From NCBI GenBank assembly GCA_902168185.1, contig CABHOV010000089.1:1-64000 (forward strand): a DNA stretch of 64,000 nt, given 5' to 3'. The notes under the pieces were generated by a model. It did not search any database. It was not told where the DNA came from and worked only from the letters and a program-made list of their open reading frames with translations. This document shows positions 33,716 through 42,712 of the stretch, piece after piece. Every line of letters begins with the position of its first letter. The first letter of the stretch is position 1. The stretch comes from an uncultured Bacteroides sp. (GTDB taxonomy: Bacteria > Bacteroidota > Bacteroidia > Cytophagales > Cyclobacteriaceae). The position numbers and the translations under genes are program-made.

Positions 33716-35450
33716 ATCTGCTGTTGAAAAAGACACTCAACAGAAACAAAAAATTTCCGGCTCGGAAGCATTACTGATTTCGCTTATCGAAGAGGGAGTT
33801 GATATAATTTTCGGATATCCGGGCGGAGCAATCATGCCGGTATACGATGCGTTGTATGGCTATGCAGATAAACTGAAGCACATCCTGGTTCGTCACGAGC
33901 AAGGTGCTATTCATGCTGCACAAGGTTATGCACGTGTATCTGGAAGAACAGGCGTTGTGTTTGCAACGTCAGGGCCAGGCGCCACAAACCTGGTGACAGG
34001 TCTTGCCGATGCGCTGATCGATTCAACACCGTTGGTATGTATCACCGGTCAGGTATTTGCACATTTACTAGGTACTGATGCTTTTCAGGAAATAGATGTA
34101 GTGAACACTACGTTGCCGGTCACTAAATGGAATGTGCAGGTAGCAGAAGCGAAAGATATAGCACCGGCTGTAGCGAAAGCATTTTATATTGCCAAGACCG
34201 GAAGACAAGGTCCCGTACTCATCGACATTACCAAGAATGCTCAGAACGAAATGATCGATGCATTCGAGTATAAGAAGTGCGACTATATACGTACCTATAA
34301 ACCGAAGCCTGTACTTCAACCGTCACAAGTTGAGAAAGCAGCTGATCTGATCAACAACGCAAAACGTCCGTACATACTTGCCGGTCAAGGTATATTATTG
34401 TCAGGCGCCACAAAGGAGCTGATTGCGTTTTCTGAAAAGACTGGTATACCCGTAGCCTCTACGTTGCTTGGACTGGGAGCATTTCCAACTGATCATCCGA
34501 ACTATGTAGGATATCTGGGTATGCACGGTAACTATGGACCGAACGTTAACACGAATGAGTGTGATGTACTGATCGGTATAGGAATGCGCTTTGACGACCG
34601 CGTGACTGGTAATGTAAGCAAGTATGCTCGCCAGGCTAAAGTTGTTCACATCGATATTGATAAAGCCGAGATCGACAAGATCATCAAGACTGAAGCATTT
34701 GTACATGCAGATGCAAAAGAAGCATTGGAACTGCTCACACAAAAGTGTAATGCTGGCAAGCATGATGAATGGGTGAAGAGCTTTCACAAACTCAACGACA
34801 TTGAGTACGACAAAGTCATTCACCGTGAATGTAATCCATCCGAGAAGATTACTATGGGTGAAGCAATCTATAATCTCTCAAACCTTTCAAAAGGTGAAGC
34901 GATTGTAGTAACAGATGTAGGGCAGCACCAAATGGTAACATCACGTTACTATAAGTATAAAAATCCGAGAACTAACGTGACTTCCGGTGGCGCTGGTACT
35001 ATGGGATTTGCATTGCCTGCTGCATTGGGAGCGAAGCTTGCGAAACCACAAAATCAAGTGATCGCTGTCATTGGTGATGGTGGTTATCAAATGACGGTAC
35101 AGGAATTAGGGACGATTATGCAATATGAAATACCAGTAAAGATCATGGTATTGAATAACAGCTTCCTCGGCATGGTGCGTCAGTGGCAGCAGTTATTTCA
35201 TAACAAGCGTTACTCGTTTACGGAAATGACGAACCCTAATTTTATAAAGCTTGCAGAAGCCTATAACATTAAGGCCCGCAAAGTAGAAGCGCGCGAAGAT
35301 CTTGTTGACGCTTTACAGGAAATGCTGGATTCAAAAACTTCATACTTCCTCGAAGTAGTGGTAGGAAAAGAAGACAACGTATTCCCGATGGTTCCTGCAG
35401 GAGCAGGTGTAGCAGATGTACTGTTGGAAGCGCCTCCTTGCAAAGATTAA
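33690..35450 (+). CDS. ilvB: Acetolactate synthase large subunit
   Basis: 586 residues. The TPP-enzyme layout is clear: N-terminal Pyr domain with [19 protein letters not shown] and the catalytic Glu in [17 protein letters not shown]; a central FAD-binding domain (about 215-360); and a C-terminal PP domain with the TPP/Mg motif [15 protein letters not shown] through [18 protein letters not shown] is a conserved AHAS block. It makes 2-acetolactate and 2-aceto-2-hydroxybutyrate. The start lies inside the ilvD 3' end and ilvN follows after 67 bases. Confidence 0.97.
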   Translation: MDALLTKTKSAVEKDTQQKQKISGSEALLISLIEEGVDIIFGYPGGAIMPVYDALYGYADKLKHILVRHEQGAIHAAQGYARVSGRTGVVFATSGPGATNLVTGLADALIDSTPLVCITGQVFAHLLGTDAFQEIDVVNTTLPVTKWNVQVAEAKDIAPAVAKAFYIAKTGRQGPVLIDITKNAQNEMIDAFEYKKCDYIRTYKPKPVLQPSQVEKAADLINNAKRPYILAGQGILLSGATKELIAFSEKTGIPVASTLLGLGAFPTDHPNYVGYLGMHGNYGPNVNTNECDVLIGIGMRFDDRVTGNVSKYARQAKVVHIDIDKAEIDKIIKTEAFVHADAKEALELLTQKCNAGKHDEWVKSFHKLNDIEYDKVIHRECNPSEKITMGEAIYNLSNLSKGEAIVVTDVGQHQMVTSRYYKYKNPRTNVTSGGAGTMGFALPAALGAKLAKPQNQVIAVIGDGGYQMTVQELGTIMQYEIPVKIMVLNNSFLGMVRQWQQLFHNKRYSFTEMTNPNFIKLAEAYNIKARKVEAREDLVDALQEMLDSKTSYFLEVVVGKEDNVFPMVPAGAGVADVLLEAPPCKD

Positions 35451-35517
35451 TTGGTCACACACAAACTCACAACCCACACGACTAGTGGCGTATAGCCAGT
35501 ACCTAGCAACTATATTT

Positions 35518-35811
35518 ATGAAACAGGATTTCACTTTAGAGATACATTCGGATAATAACTTTTCGGTTTTAAACCGGATCGTCAATATTCTGAACAGGAG
35601 AAGAGTAAGAATAAAACGACTGATCGCACATGAAGCGGAAGATGATTTTCGCAGAGGCGTAGCCGTTGTACTTCTCTTTACTTCAGAAGACATGATAGAA
35701 AAAGTAAAACAACAGGTTGAGAAACTGATTGAAGTAGAGCATGCTATATATTATGCAGGTAGCGATCTCTACTGTGAGCTCAGTGCAAGACACGCTGCAC
35801 AGATTGTGTAA
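35518..35811 (+). CDS. ilvN: Acetolactate synthase small (regulatory) subunit, short form
   Basis: 97 residues from the ATG at 35518. The longer frame from 35416 overlaps ilvB and has no family sequence before this Met. A single ACT domain is present (FTLEIHSDNNFSVLNRIVNI, with RRRVRIKRLIAHEAED and EKLIEVEHAIYYAG). Valine-binding small subunits of E. coli IlvH type are about 160 residues; this short version resembles IlvN/IlvM and the usual Bacteroidota form. Whether it still responds to valine is not clear from the sequence. Confidence 0.9.
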   Translation: MKQDFTLEIHSDNNFSVLNRIVNILNRRRVRIKRLIAHEAEDDFRRGVAVVLLFTSEDMIEKVKQQVEKLIEVEHAIYYAGSDLYCELSARHAAQIV

Positions 35812-35895
35812 TTATAGTCTGTAATCAACACAAGTATATATCAATCGTAAACACTTAAAACACGTACAAAACGTAATAACTTAAACACAACGAAA

Positions 35896-36966
35896 ATGGC
35901 AAAAATTAATTTCGGAGGAACCATAGAAGAAGTAGTGACTCGCGAAGAGTTCCCGATGGAAAAAGCACTGGAAGTAATGAAGAATGAAACCATTGCAATT
36001 ATCGGATATGGTGTACAAGGTCCTGCACAGGCATTGAACCTTCGTGATAATGGTTTTAAAGTAATTATTGGTCAGCGTAAAGGATCAAAGACCTGGGACA
36101 AGGCTGTTGAACACGGATGGGTTCCTGGCGAGACGTTATTTGAAATTGAAGAAGCAGCAAAAAAAGGAACGGTAATTCAGTTTCTTCTTTCAGATGCTGG
36201 TCAGATCGAATTGTGGCCAACCATCAAACCATACCTTACAAAAGGAAAGACACTATATTTCTCACACGGCTTTGGTATCACTTTTAAAGATCAAACCAAC
36301 ATCATCCCTTCAGCAGATGTAGATGTAATTCTGGCTGCTCCAAAAGGATCGGGTACATCTGTTCGCAGATTATTCTTACAAGGTAAAGGTATAAATGCAA
36401 GTTACGCTGTATTCCAGGATGCTACCGGTAATGCAAAAACAAAAGCTATCGCGTTAGGTATCGGTGTTGGGGCAGGATACTTGTTTGAGACAGATTTCAG
36501 AAAAGAAGTATACTCTGATCTTACAGGTGAGCGTGGTACATTAATGGGTGCTATTGCCGGTATATTTGAAGCACAGTACGAAGTATTACGTGCAAAAGGT
36601 CATACACCTTCAGAAGCATTCAACGAAACAGTAGAAGAGTTGACGCAATCATTGATGCCACTGGTGGCAGAAAATGGTATGGACTGGATGTATGCCAACT
36701 GTTCTACAACAGCACAACGTGGTGCGTTGGATTGGAAGAAAAAATTCAAAGCCGCTACACTTCCTGTGTTCAAAGAACTATATGAAAGTGTTGAGTCAGG
36801 TGCAGAAGCAAAACGTACCATCGATACTTGCAGCAAGCCTGATTACCGCGAGAAACTCGCAGAAGAATTGAAAGAACTTCGCGAAAGCGAACTCTGGCAA
36901 GCAGGCGCAGCAGTGCGCAAACTCCGCCCTGAAAAACAGCAGGTAGAAGCCAGCATGATAAACTAA
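35896..36966 (+). CDS. ilvC: Ketol-acid reductoisomerase
   Basis: 356 residues. N-terminal Rossmann motif IAIIGYGVQGPAQALNLRD (33-51), with the cofactor loop GQRKGSKTW (59-67) whose Arg/Lys/Ser favour NADPH. The C-terminal knotted domain carries the Mg-binding acidic residues in SDLTGERGTLMGAIAGIFEA and the EELTQ block. It isomerises and reduces acetolactate in Val/Leu synthesis and the Ile equivalent. It is a class I-length enzyme with a Bacteroidota-type insertion. An 84-base gap from ilvN holds no recognisable signal. Confidence 0.96.
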   Translation: MAKINFGGTIEEVVTREEFPMEKALEVMKNETIAIIGYGVQGPAQALNLRDNGFKVIIGQRKGSKTWDKAVEHGWVPGETLFEIEEAAKKGTVIQFLLSDAGQIELWPTIKPYLTKGKTLYFSHGFGITFKDQTNIIPSADVDVILAAPKGSGTSVRRLFLQGKGINASYAVFQDATGNAKTKAIALGIGVGAGYLFETDFRKEVYSDLTGERGTLMGAIAGIFEAQYEVLRAKGHTPSEAFNETVEELTQSLMPLVAENGMDWMYANCSTTAQRGALDWKKKFKAATLPVFKELYESVESGAEAKRTIDTCSKPDYREKLAEELKELRESELWQAGAAVRKLRPEKQQVEASMIN

Positions 36967-36982
36967 TTATAGCTCAACCGTC

Positions 36983-37011
36983 AGCGCTTCGTCTATTTCA
37001 GACGAAGCGCT
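36983..37011 (+). other. Perfect 12-bp hairpin between ilvC and ilvA
   Basis: AGCGCTTCGTCT (36983-36994) pairs with 37000-37011 across ATTTC. It lacks a T-run, so it is unlikely to terminate transcription by itself. It may protect the 3' end of the ilvE-ilvC message or mark a processing site ahead of ilvA. Confidence 0.65.
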
Positions 37012-37036
37012 ATACGGAAGAGTATAGATCTCACTT

Positions 37037-38290
37037 ATGTCACCAGCTACACAAACATATACCCTTAACATCAACGCAGCAGCGGATATACTCAAGACCG
37101 TTGTTCTGAAAACCCCGTTGCAATTCCATCGCAAGCTATCTGAAAAATTTAAGGCTGAGATTTACATTAAGCGTGAAGACTTGCAGGTCGTGCGCTCCTA
37201 TAAATTGCGCGGCGCCTATAACTTAATGCAGAGCCTTACAGACGAGCAGCGTAGCCGCGGTATTGTTTGTGCGAGTGCAGGGAATCACGCGCAAGGCGTA
37301 GCGTTCTCATGCAGGCACTTGGATATAAAGGGAGTGATCTATATGCCGGCCATTACGCCGAAGCAAAAGATCAACCAGGTGAAAATGTTCGGTGGTGACA
37401 ACATAGAGATCGTACTCACAGGCGATACATTTGACGAATGTCAATCGCATGCCTTAGAGTATACTCAAAAGAATAACATGGTATTTATTCCTCCATTCGA
37501 TCATGTTAAAGTGATTGAAGGACAAGGAACCGTTGCAAAAGAAGTTCTCGATGAAGTATCCGGTATAGACTATATCTTCGTGCCAATTGGCGGAGGAGGT
37601 TTGTGTGCCGGTGTAGGAGAGTATTTCAAAACATACTCACCCCAAACAAAAATTATAGGAGTAGAGCCGGCTGGAGCTCCTTCCATGAAGGAAGCATTGA
37701 AAGCAGGGAAACCGGTGAAGCTTGAAAAAATTCAGCGCTTCGTTGATGGCGCTTCTGTTCAGAAAGTAGGTGACCTCACTTTTTCTTATTGCAAAGATGT
37801 ACTGACGGATATGCTGTTGGTGCCAGAAGGGAAAGTAAGCTCTACGATACTTCAACTCTATAATCAGGATGCCATTGTGGCCGAGCCTGCAGGCGCACTT
37901 TCCATTGCTGCGCTTGATCAATATGCAGAGCAGATCAAAGGAAAAAAAGTAGTCTGTGTTCTTAGTGGAGGAAACAATGATATAGACCGCATGCAGGAGA
38001 TCAAGGAACGATCTTTACTATATGAAGGACTGAAGCATTATTTCATCGTTCGCTTTGCACAACGCCCCGGAGCGCTTAAAGAATTTGTCAACCAGATCTT
38101 AGGTCCAACCGATGATATAGTACGCTTTGAATTTATTCAAAAACATAATAAGGAAACTGGTCCTGCATTGATAGGTATAGAAGTAAAATCAGCAGAAGAC
38201 TTCAAAACGCTTATCGAGCGGATGGATGGTCACAAGCTGAACTATACCCTTGTTAATCAGAACGAGAACCTGTTTGAATACCTGGTATAA
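37037..38290 (+). CDS. ilvA: Threonine dehydratase (biosynthetic)
   Basis: 417 residues. PLP fold type II with the Schiff-base lysine K56 in VRSYKLRGAYNLM, the SAGNHAQGVA loop and the glycine-rich PIGGGGLCAGVG phosphate site. A C-terminal ACT-like regulatory region (about 325-417; YFIVRFAQRPGALKEFVNQI) is single, as in the roughly 420-residue IlvA of Bacillus rather than the 514-residue enterobacterial form. It converts Thr to 2-oxobutyrate, the first step to Ile. Last gene of the ilv block before the repeat and helicase. Confidence 0.95.
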   Translation: MSPATQTYTLNINAAADILKTVVLKTPLQFHRKLSEKFKAEIYIKREDLQVVRSYKLRGAYNLMQSLTDEQRSRGIVCASAGNHAQGVAFSCRHLDIKGVIYMPAITPKQKINQVKMFGGDNIEIVLTGDTFDECQSHALEYTQKNNMVFIPPFDHVKVIEGQGTVAKEVLDEVSGIDYIFVPIGGGGLCAGVGEYFKTYSPQTKIIGVEPAGAPSMKEALKAGKPVKLEKIQRFVDGASVQKVGDLTFSYCKDVLTDMLLVPEGKVSSTILQLYNQDAIVAEPAGALSIAALDQYAEQIKGKKVVCVLSGGNNDIDRMQEIKERSLLYEGLKHYFIVRFAQRPGALKEFVNQILGPTDDIVRFEFIQKHNKETGPALIGIEVKSAEDFKTLIERMDGHKLNYTLVNQNENLFEYLV

Positions 38291-38358
38291 TTTTTCTTTC
38301 TTCGATTTTATAATTTTATTTTCTTGCTGAGCGCGAGGATGGGAAAGGCATTTTTCTT

Positions 38359-38493
38359 CCGCAGATTTTTGCAGATAAACGCAGACTTTTAAATGCATCT
38401 GCATAATATCGATCCGCAAAGAGACTCGTCAAAAATCTTGTCGCCAAAGGCGATAAAAAAAGCATTATCTGCGTTAATCTGTGAAATCTGCGG
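38359..38493. repeat. MITE-like element with CGCAG terminal inverted repeats
   Basis: A 135-base element whose ends are imperfect inverted repeats of 26-27 bases: 38359-38385 begins CCGCAGATTTTTGCAGATAA and the right end is the near-complement (about 23 of 27). The right arm (38467-38497) matches 3430-3460 exactly over 31 bases. The interior has a short TCGCC-AAA-GGCGA hairpin and no coding sequence. Target-site duplications were not identified. Confidence 0.7.
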
Positions 38494-38528
38494 GAGATGT
38501 TTTACTTTCATCGATTATGTTAGCTGCG

Positions 38529-40376
38529 ATGAACCCGTTTGAAAACAATCCGATCTTTGAGTTGGCTGCTAATCTTGTGAATCAAACAAGCCGGCATATT
38601 TTTCTGACTGGTAAAGCAGGTACTGGTAAAACAACTTTTCTGAAGTATATAAAAGAGCATTCTCCGAAGAAGAGTGTCGTTGTAGCGCCCACCGGTATAG
38701 CGGCTATTAATTGTAGTGGTGTTACGATTCACTCATTTTTCCAGTTACCATTTACACCGTTCATTCCGGTGCCGCAGCGAGGAACCGACTCCGAGAATTC
38801 AGGGCTTTCGGATGCATATACACTTCTACAAAATCTTCGTCTTCATAATGAAAAAAGAGAATTGTTTGAAGAGATCGAGCTGCTGATTATCGATGAGATC
38901 TCCATGGTGCGTTGTGATGTACTCGATGCAATTGATACTGTGCTCAGGCATGTTCGAAAAAGGCACGGCATTCCTTTTGGAGGTGTGCAGATGCTATATA
39001 TAGGGGACCTCTTCCAGTTACCGCCTGTTGTGCAGGAACAGGAGTGGAGCATTCTTCGAAATTTTTACAAGACTCCGTTTTTCTTCCACGCAAAAGTTCT
39101 CGAGCAAATACCACCGTTGATCATTGAGTTGCAGAAAATATATAGACAGCAGGATGCTGTGTTTATAGATTTACTGAATCGCGTACGCAATAACAATACA
39201 TTGCGTACGGATCTTGAATTGCTAAATAGCCGTCATGCTATAGCACTCCAACAAGGAGAAGATGAAGTGGTTATTACCTTAACCTCGCATAACTATCTGG
39301 CGGATCGTATCAATGCAGAAGAGCTCGCAAAGTTGCCAGGCGAATCATTTCGGTTTGACGGAACCGTAGATGGAGATTTTCCAACAAAATCATATCCGAC
39401 AGAAAAAGAACTTTGGTTGAAGGAAGGCGCTCAGATTATGTTCATCAAAAATGATTTACAGAAGGAGCGAAGATATTTCAATGGCAAACTCGGGCGCATT
39501 GCGCAAATCAGCGATGATAGAATCGAAGTAGAATTTCCGGGTGAATCTATATACTTTACCTTGGAGCGCGAGACCTGGCGAAACATACGATATGCATACA
39601 ACGCTGCCGAGCAACGTATAGAAGAAGAGGAACTTGGATTGTTCTGTCAATTTCCAATTCGCCTCGCCTGGGCTATAACGATTCATAAAAGTCAGGGACT
39701 TACATTTGAAAAAGTAATTGTAGATGCGGCAAACTCTTTTTCTGCAGGCCAGGTATATGTGGCGCTGAGCCGTTGTACTTCATTGGAAGGTATAGCTCTG
39801 AAATCACCAATAACCAGCCGCAGTATACAGACCGATGAACGCATCCTGGACTTCATGCGCGACAGTACTTCCATGGATGCCTTGCAATCGGTATATCAAA
39901 ATGAAAAGCATCAATATCTCTATAGTATTATCGTAAAGGCTTTTGAATGGTCGGCAATTTCACATCAGGTTATAGAGTTGCTGGAGTCAATTGATCAGAA
40001 GAACATTCCGCACAAGGAGGATGCTATAGCATTGATGCAAAGTATAAATATCTGGTTAGAGGATAATAAAAAAGTAAATCTGACTTTTAAAAGACATTTA
40101 TATACCTGGATGAAAGAGGCATCCGATCAGAATGATTATACCCACGTATACCAGCGTGTAAAAGATGCTTCGGATTATTTTACAACCAAGATGCAGGACG
40201 ATATCATCAGTCCGTTAGAGTTGCATATACAAGCCACACGAAAATTAAAAAAAGTAAAAAAGTATCTTAAAGAAATTCAGCAGCTGCTTCGTATACTTTT
40301 ACAGCAAGAAAAAAGCATGGTACAGTCACGAGAATTGCTCGCGTTGAGCAACTATAAACAACCAATCAATCGTTAG
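38529..40376 (+). CDS. Pif1-like superfamily 1 helicase
   Basis: 615 residues from MNPFENNPIFELAANLVNQ. A GTG at 38481 lies inside the repeat element and an ATG at 38517 is the alternative. Walker A is LTGKAGTGKTTFLKYI and Walker B LLIIDEISMV; VQMLYIGDLFQLPPV is motif III. Later motifs are IRLAWAITIHKSQGLTFEKV and GQVYVALSRCTSLEG, as in the Pif1/RecD-like SF1B family, which moves 5' to 3' on DNA. The C-terminal 130 residues are a helical, lysine-rich tail. It has no metabolic link with the ilv and leu genes it separates. Confidence 0.88.
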   Translation: MNPFENNPIFELAANLVNQTSRHIFLTGKAGTGKTTFLKYIKEHSPKKSVVVAPTGIAAINCSGVTIHSFFQLPFTPFIPVPQRGTDSENSGLSDAYTLLQNLRLHNEKRELFEEIELLIIDEISMVRCDVLDAIDTVLRHVRKRHGIPFGGVQMLYIGDLFQLPPVVQEQEWSILRNFYKTPFFFHAKVLEQIPPLIIELQKIYRQQDAVFIDLLNRVRNNNTLRTDLELLNSRHAIALQQGEDEVVITLTSHNYLADRINAEELAKLPGESFRFDGTVDGDFPTKSYPTEKELWLKEGAQIMFIKNDLQKERRYFNGKLGRIAQISDDRIEVEFPGESIYFTLERETWRNIRYAYNAAEQRIEEEELGLFCQFPIRLAWAITIHKSQGLTFEKVIVDAANSFSAGQVYVALSRCTSLEGIALKSPITSRSIQTDERILDFMRDSTSMDALQSVYQNEKHQYLYSIIVKAFEWSAISHQVIELLESIDQKNIPHKEDAIALMQSINIWLEDNKKVNLTFKRHLYTWMKEASDQNDYTHVYQRVKDASDYFTTKMQDDIISPLELHIQATRKLKKVKKYLKEIQQLLRILLQQEKSMVQSRELLALSNYKQPINR

Positions 40377-40523
40377 TTTTGGTAAATATTTTTTAACAAT
40401 TCGTTGATGTACGGCTTAACTTTTTTCATCTTCGTGTCTGAAGAACCCTCTTTTTGATATAGATTTTTTTGAGTATTCGGATCAACAAAAAATGATCTGA
40501 ATTAAATATAGAACAACCGTTAT

Positions 40524-40564
40524 CGTCCCGTCTGAGCACATTCAGACGGGACGTTTCGTTTTTT
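40524..40564 (+). terminator. Strong hairpin terminator between the helicase gene and leuC
   Basis: CGTCCCGTCTGA (40524-40535) pairs perfectly with 40542-40553, then TTTCGTTTTTT. It is 148 bases after the helicase stop and 73 bases before leuC, so it can be the helicase terminator, a leuC attenuator, or both. A weaker hairpin (CGGATCA/TGATCTG at 40478-40499) precedes it. Confidence 0.82.
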
Positions 40565-40574
40565 ATGTAGCAGG

Positions 40575-40590
40575 ACAAACTAACACTTGT
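40575..40590 (+). promoter_or_regulatory. Block shared with the ilvE leader, leu copy
   Basis: ACAAACTAACACTTGT, 15 of 16 identical to 30974-30989, placed 22 bases after a GC-rich terminator as in ilvE (21 bases). Distance to the leuC ATG is 46 bases. Unlike ilvE, no Leu-rich leader ORF precedes the hairpin. Confidence 0.5.
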
Positions 40591-40636
40591 TCTACTTCGA
40601 TGCAATTGAAACACAAATAGAACTGAAAACTGAGAC

Positions 40637-42043
40637 ATGAGTCAACCGAAAACACTGTTCGACAAACTCTGGGATGCACACGTGGTGAAGACAAGTGAAG
40701 GGTACCCGGATGTAGTGTACATCGACCGTCACTTCATTCACGAAGTAACCAGTCCGCAAGCCTTTGACGGATTACGGAAACGCGGTATCAAATTATTCAA
40801 CCCGGCCCGCACAACGGCTACGCCAGATCACAATGTTCCTACAAAAGATCAGCACCTTCCAATCAAAGAAGCGCTCTCCCGTCACCAGGTAGAAACACTT
40901 CGGAAAAATACAGCCGAGTTTGGCGTAACGATGTACGATCTTGGTCATCCGTATCAAGGTATAGTTCATATCATCGGCCCTGAGCTGGGATTAACTTTAC
41001 CGGGTATGACCATCGTATGTGGCGATAGCCATACATCAACGCACGGAGCGTTCGGAAGTATAGCCTTTGGTATTGGTACCAGTGAGGTAGAGCAGGTACT
41101 GGCTACACAATGTATACTTCAGTATCGCCCGAAAACGATGCGCATTGAAATCAACGGTACGCTCGGTAAAGGTGTGGTATCTAAAGATATTATACTATAT
41201 ATCATCGCGAAGATTTCAGCCAGTGGCGCAACGGGATACTTCGTGGAATATGCTGGTGAAGCCATCCGCAGTCTTTCTATGGAAGCACGTATGACCATTT
41301 GCAATATGAGTATTGAAATGGGCGCTCGTGGCGGATTGATTGCTCCGGATGAAACCACTTTCAACTATATAAAAGGAAGAAAATTTGCACCGGAAGGAGC
41401 AGCTTTTGATAGCCTCGTTGAAGAATGGCGTCAACTGAAAACTGATGATGGCGCGAAGTACGATCACGTATTGACTTACGATGCCGCAGATATAGCTCCC
41501 ATGATTACCTATGGAACCAATCCTGGCATGGGTATAAAAGTTACTGATCGTATCCCTACCGTTGCAGAACTGAATGATATAAGCGAACAAAATTCTTTCA
41601 CAAAGTCGCTGGAGTATATGGGACTTGAGCCCGGTTCACAGTTACTGGGTAAATCAGTGGATTATGTTTTCATCGGAAGCTGTACCAACGCGCGTATTGA
41701 AGATTTAAGATTGGTGGCGTCTATTGTAAAAGGCAAGAAGAAAGCTGCCGGTGTTGAAGTATGGGTGGTGCCCGGATCGAAACAAGTAGAAGAGCAAGCA
41801 CGCAGAGAAGGTCTTCATACAATCTTTGAAGAAGCTGGTTTTGAATTGCGCGAACCAGGATGTTCCGCTTGTTTAGGAATGAACGAAGATAAAATTCCGG
41901 CTGGTAAATATTGCATCAGTACATCAAACCGAAACTTCGAAGGAAGGCAAGGTCCAAAGTCCAGAACATTTTTGGCGAGCCCGTTGAGTGCAGCAGCAGC
42001 AGCGATCACCGGCAAAGTAACAGACGTACGAGAACTGGTATAA
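40637..42043 (+). CDS. leuC: 3-isopropylmalate dehydratase large subunit
   Basis: 468 residues, aconitase superfamily. Iron-sulfur ligands are in [13 protein letters not shown] (about 346) and [13 protein letters not shown] (about 409/412). [20 protein letters not shown] and the C-terminal [20 protein letters not shown] are diagnostic. It forms the heterodimer with LeuD that isomerises 2- to 3-isopropylmalate. leuD follows after 23 bases. First gene of the leu block, with the hairpin and shared block upstream. Confidence 0.97.
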   Translation: MSQPKTLFDKLWDAHVVKTSEGYPDVVYIDRHFIHEVTSPQAFDGLRKRGIKLFNPARTTATPDHNVPTKDQHLPIKEALSRHQVETLRKNTAEFGVTMYDLGHPYQGIVHIIGPELGLTLPGMTIVCGDSHTSTHGAFGSIAFGIGTSEVEQVLATQCILQYRPKTMRIEINGTLGKGVVSKDIILYIIAKISASGATGYFVEYAGEAIRSLSMEARMTICNMSIEMGARGGLIAPDETTFNYIKGRKFAPEGAAFDSLVEEWRQLKTDDGAKYDHVLTYDAADIAPMITYGTNPGMGIKVTDRIPTVAELNDISEQNSFTKSLEYMGLEPGSQLLGKSVDYVFIGSCTNARIEDLRLVASIVKGKKKAAGVEVWVVPGSKQVEEQARREGLHTIFEEAGFELREPGCSACLGMNEDKIPAGKYCISTSNRNFEGRQGPKSRTFLASPLSAAAAAITGKVTDVRELV

Positions 42044-42066
42044 TTACAACGGATAACATTAGACCA

Positions 42067-42654
42067 ATGGCGAAAGAGAAATTTATAACCCTGAAGAGTC
42101 GTGCAGTGCCACTGCCGATTGAAAATATAGATACAGACCAGATTATACCAGCACGTTTTCTGAAAGCAACAACACGTGATGGTTTTGGCGAGAATCTTTT
42201 CAGAGACTGGCGCTATAACAACGACAATACTCCGAAGGATTTTGTGCTGAATGATAAAACATATACCGGACAAATTTTAGTAGCTGGTAAAAACTTTGGA
42301 TGTGGAAGTAGTCGCGAACACGCAGCGTGGGCTATAGCCGACTACGGTTTTAAAGTAGTGATCTCAAGTTTCTTTGCAGATATATTCAAGAACAACGCAC
42401 TCAACAATGCAACGCTACCGGTACAGGTAACGGACACGTTTTTGAAAAAGATTTTTGCAGCAATTGAAAAAGATCCGGCAACAGAGATCACAGTTGATCT
42501 TCAAAATCAAAAGGTATCACTCGAAGATGGTTCATCAGAATCATTCGACATTAATGCTTATAAGAAGATCTGCCTCACCAATGGATACGATGATATAGAT
42601 TATCTGTTGAGCCTTCGCGAGGACATCAAACAATTTGAACTCGCCCGCGCTTAA
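42067..42654 (+). CDS. leuD: 3-isopropylmalate dehydratase small subunit
   Basis: 195 residues from the ATG at 42067 ([20 protein letters not shown]). Upstream codons in frame overlap leuC and are not family sequence. Signature blocks are [32 protein letters not shown] and [13 protein letters not shown]. It is the swivelling small subunit partner of LeuC. leuB follows 58 bases later. Confidence 0.96.
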   Translation: MAKEKFITLKSRAVPLPIENIDTDQIIPARFLKATTRDGFGENLFRDWRYNNDNTPKDFVLNDKTYTGQILVAGKNFGCGSSREHAAWAIADYGFKVVISSFFADIFKNNALNNATLPVQVTDTFLKKIFAAIEKDPATEITVDLQNQKVSLEDGSSESFDINAYKKICLTNGYDDIDYLLSLREDIKQFELARA

Positions 42655-42712
42655 ACACACTCACACGACTCAGCTTGCAGCTGGAAACTTGAAGCTTATT
42701 AAAAGAGATTGA

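Noticed and set aside
38440-38460. Hairpin TCGCC-AAA-GGCGA next to an A-run as terminator of ilvA
   Set aside because: The homopolymer on the plus strand is A, not T, so it cannot be an intrinsic terminator in the ilv direction. On the minus strand there is no gene to end.
40407-40457. Short frame MYGLTFFIFVSEEPSF upstream of leuC as a possible leader peptide
   Set aside because: It has a single Leu codon, sits next to a promoter-like sequence rather than inside a clear leader, and no antiterminator could be found. The leuC hairpin stands without a leader peptide.
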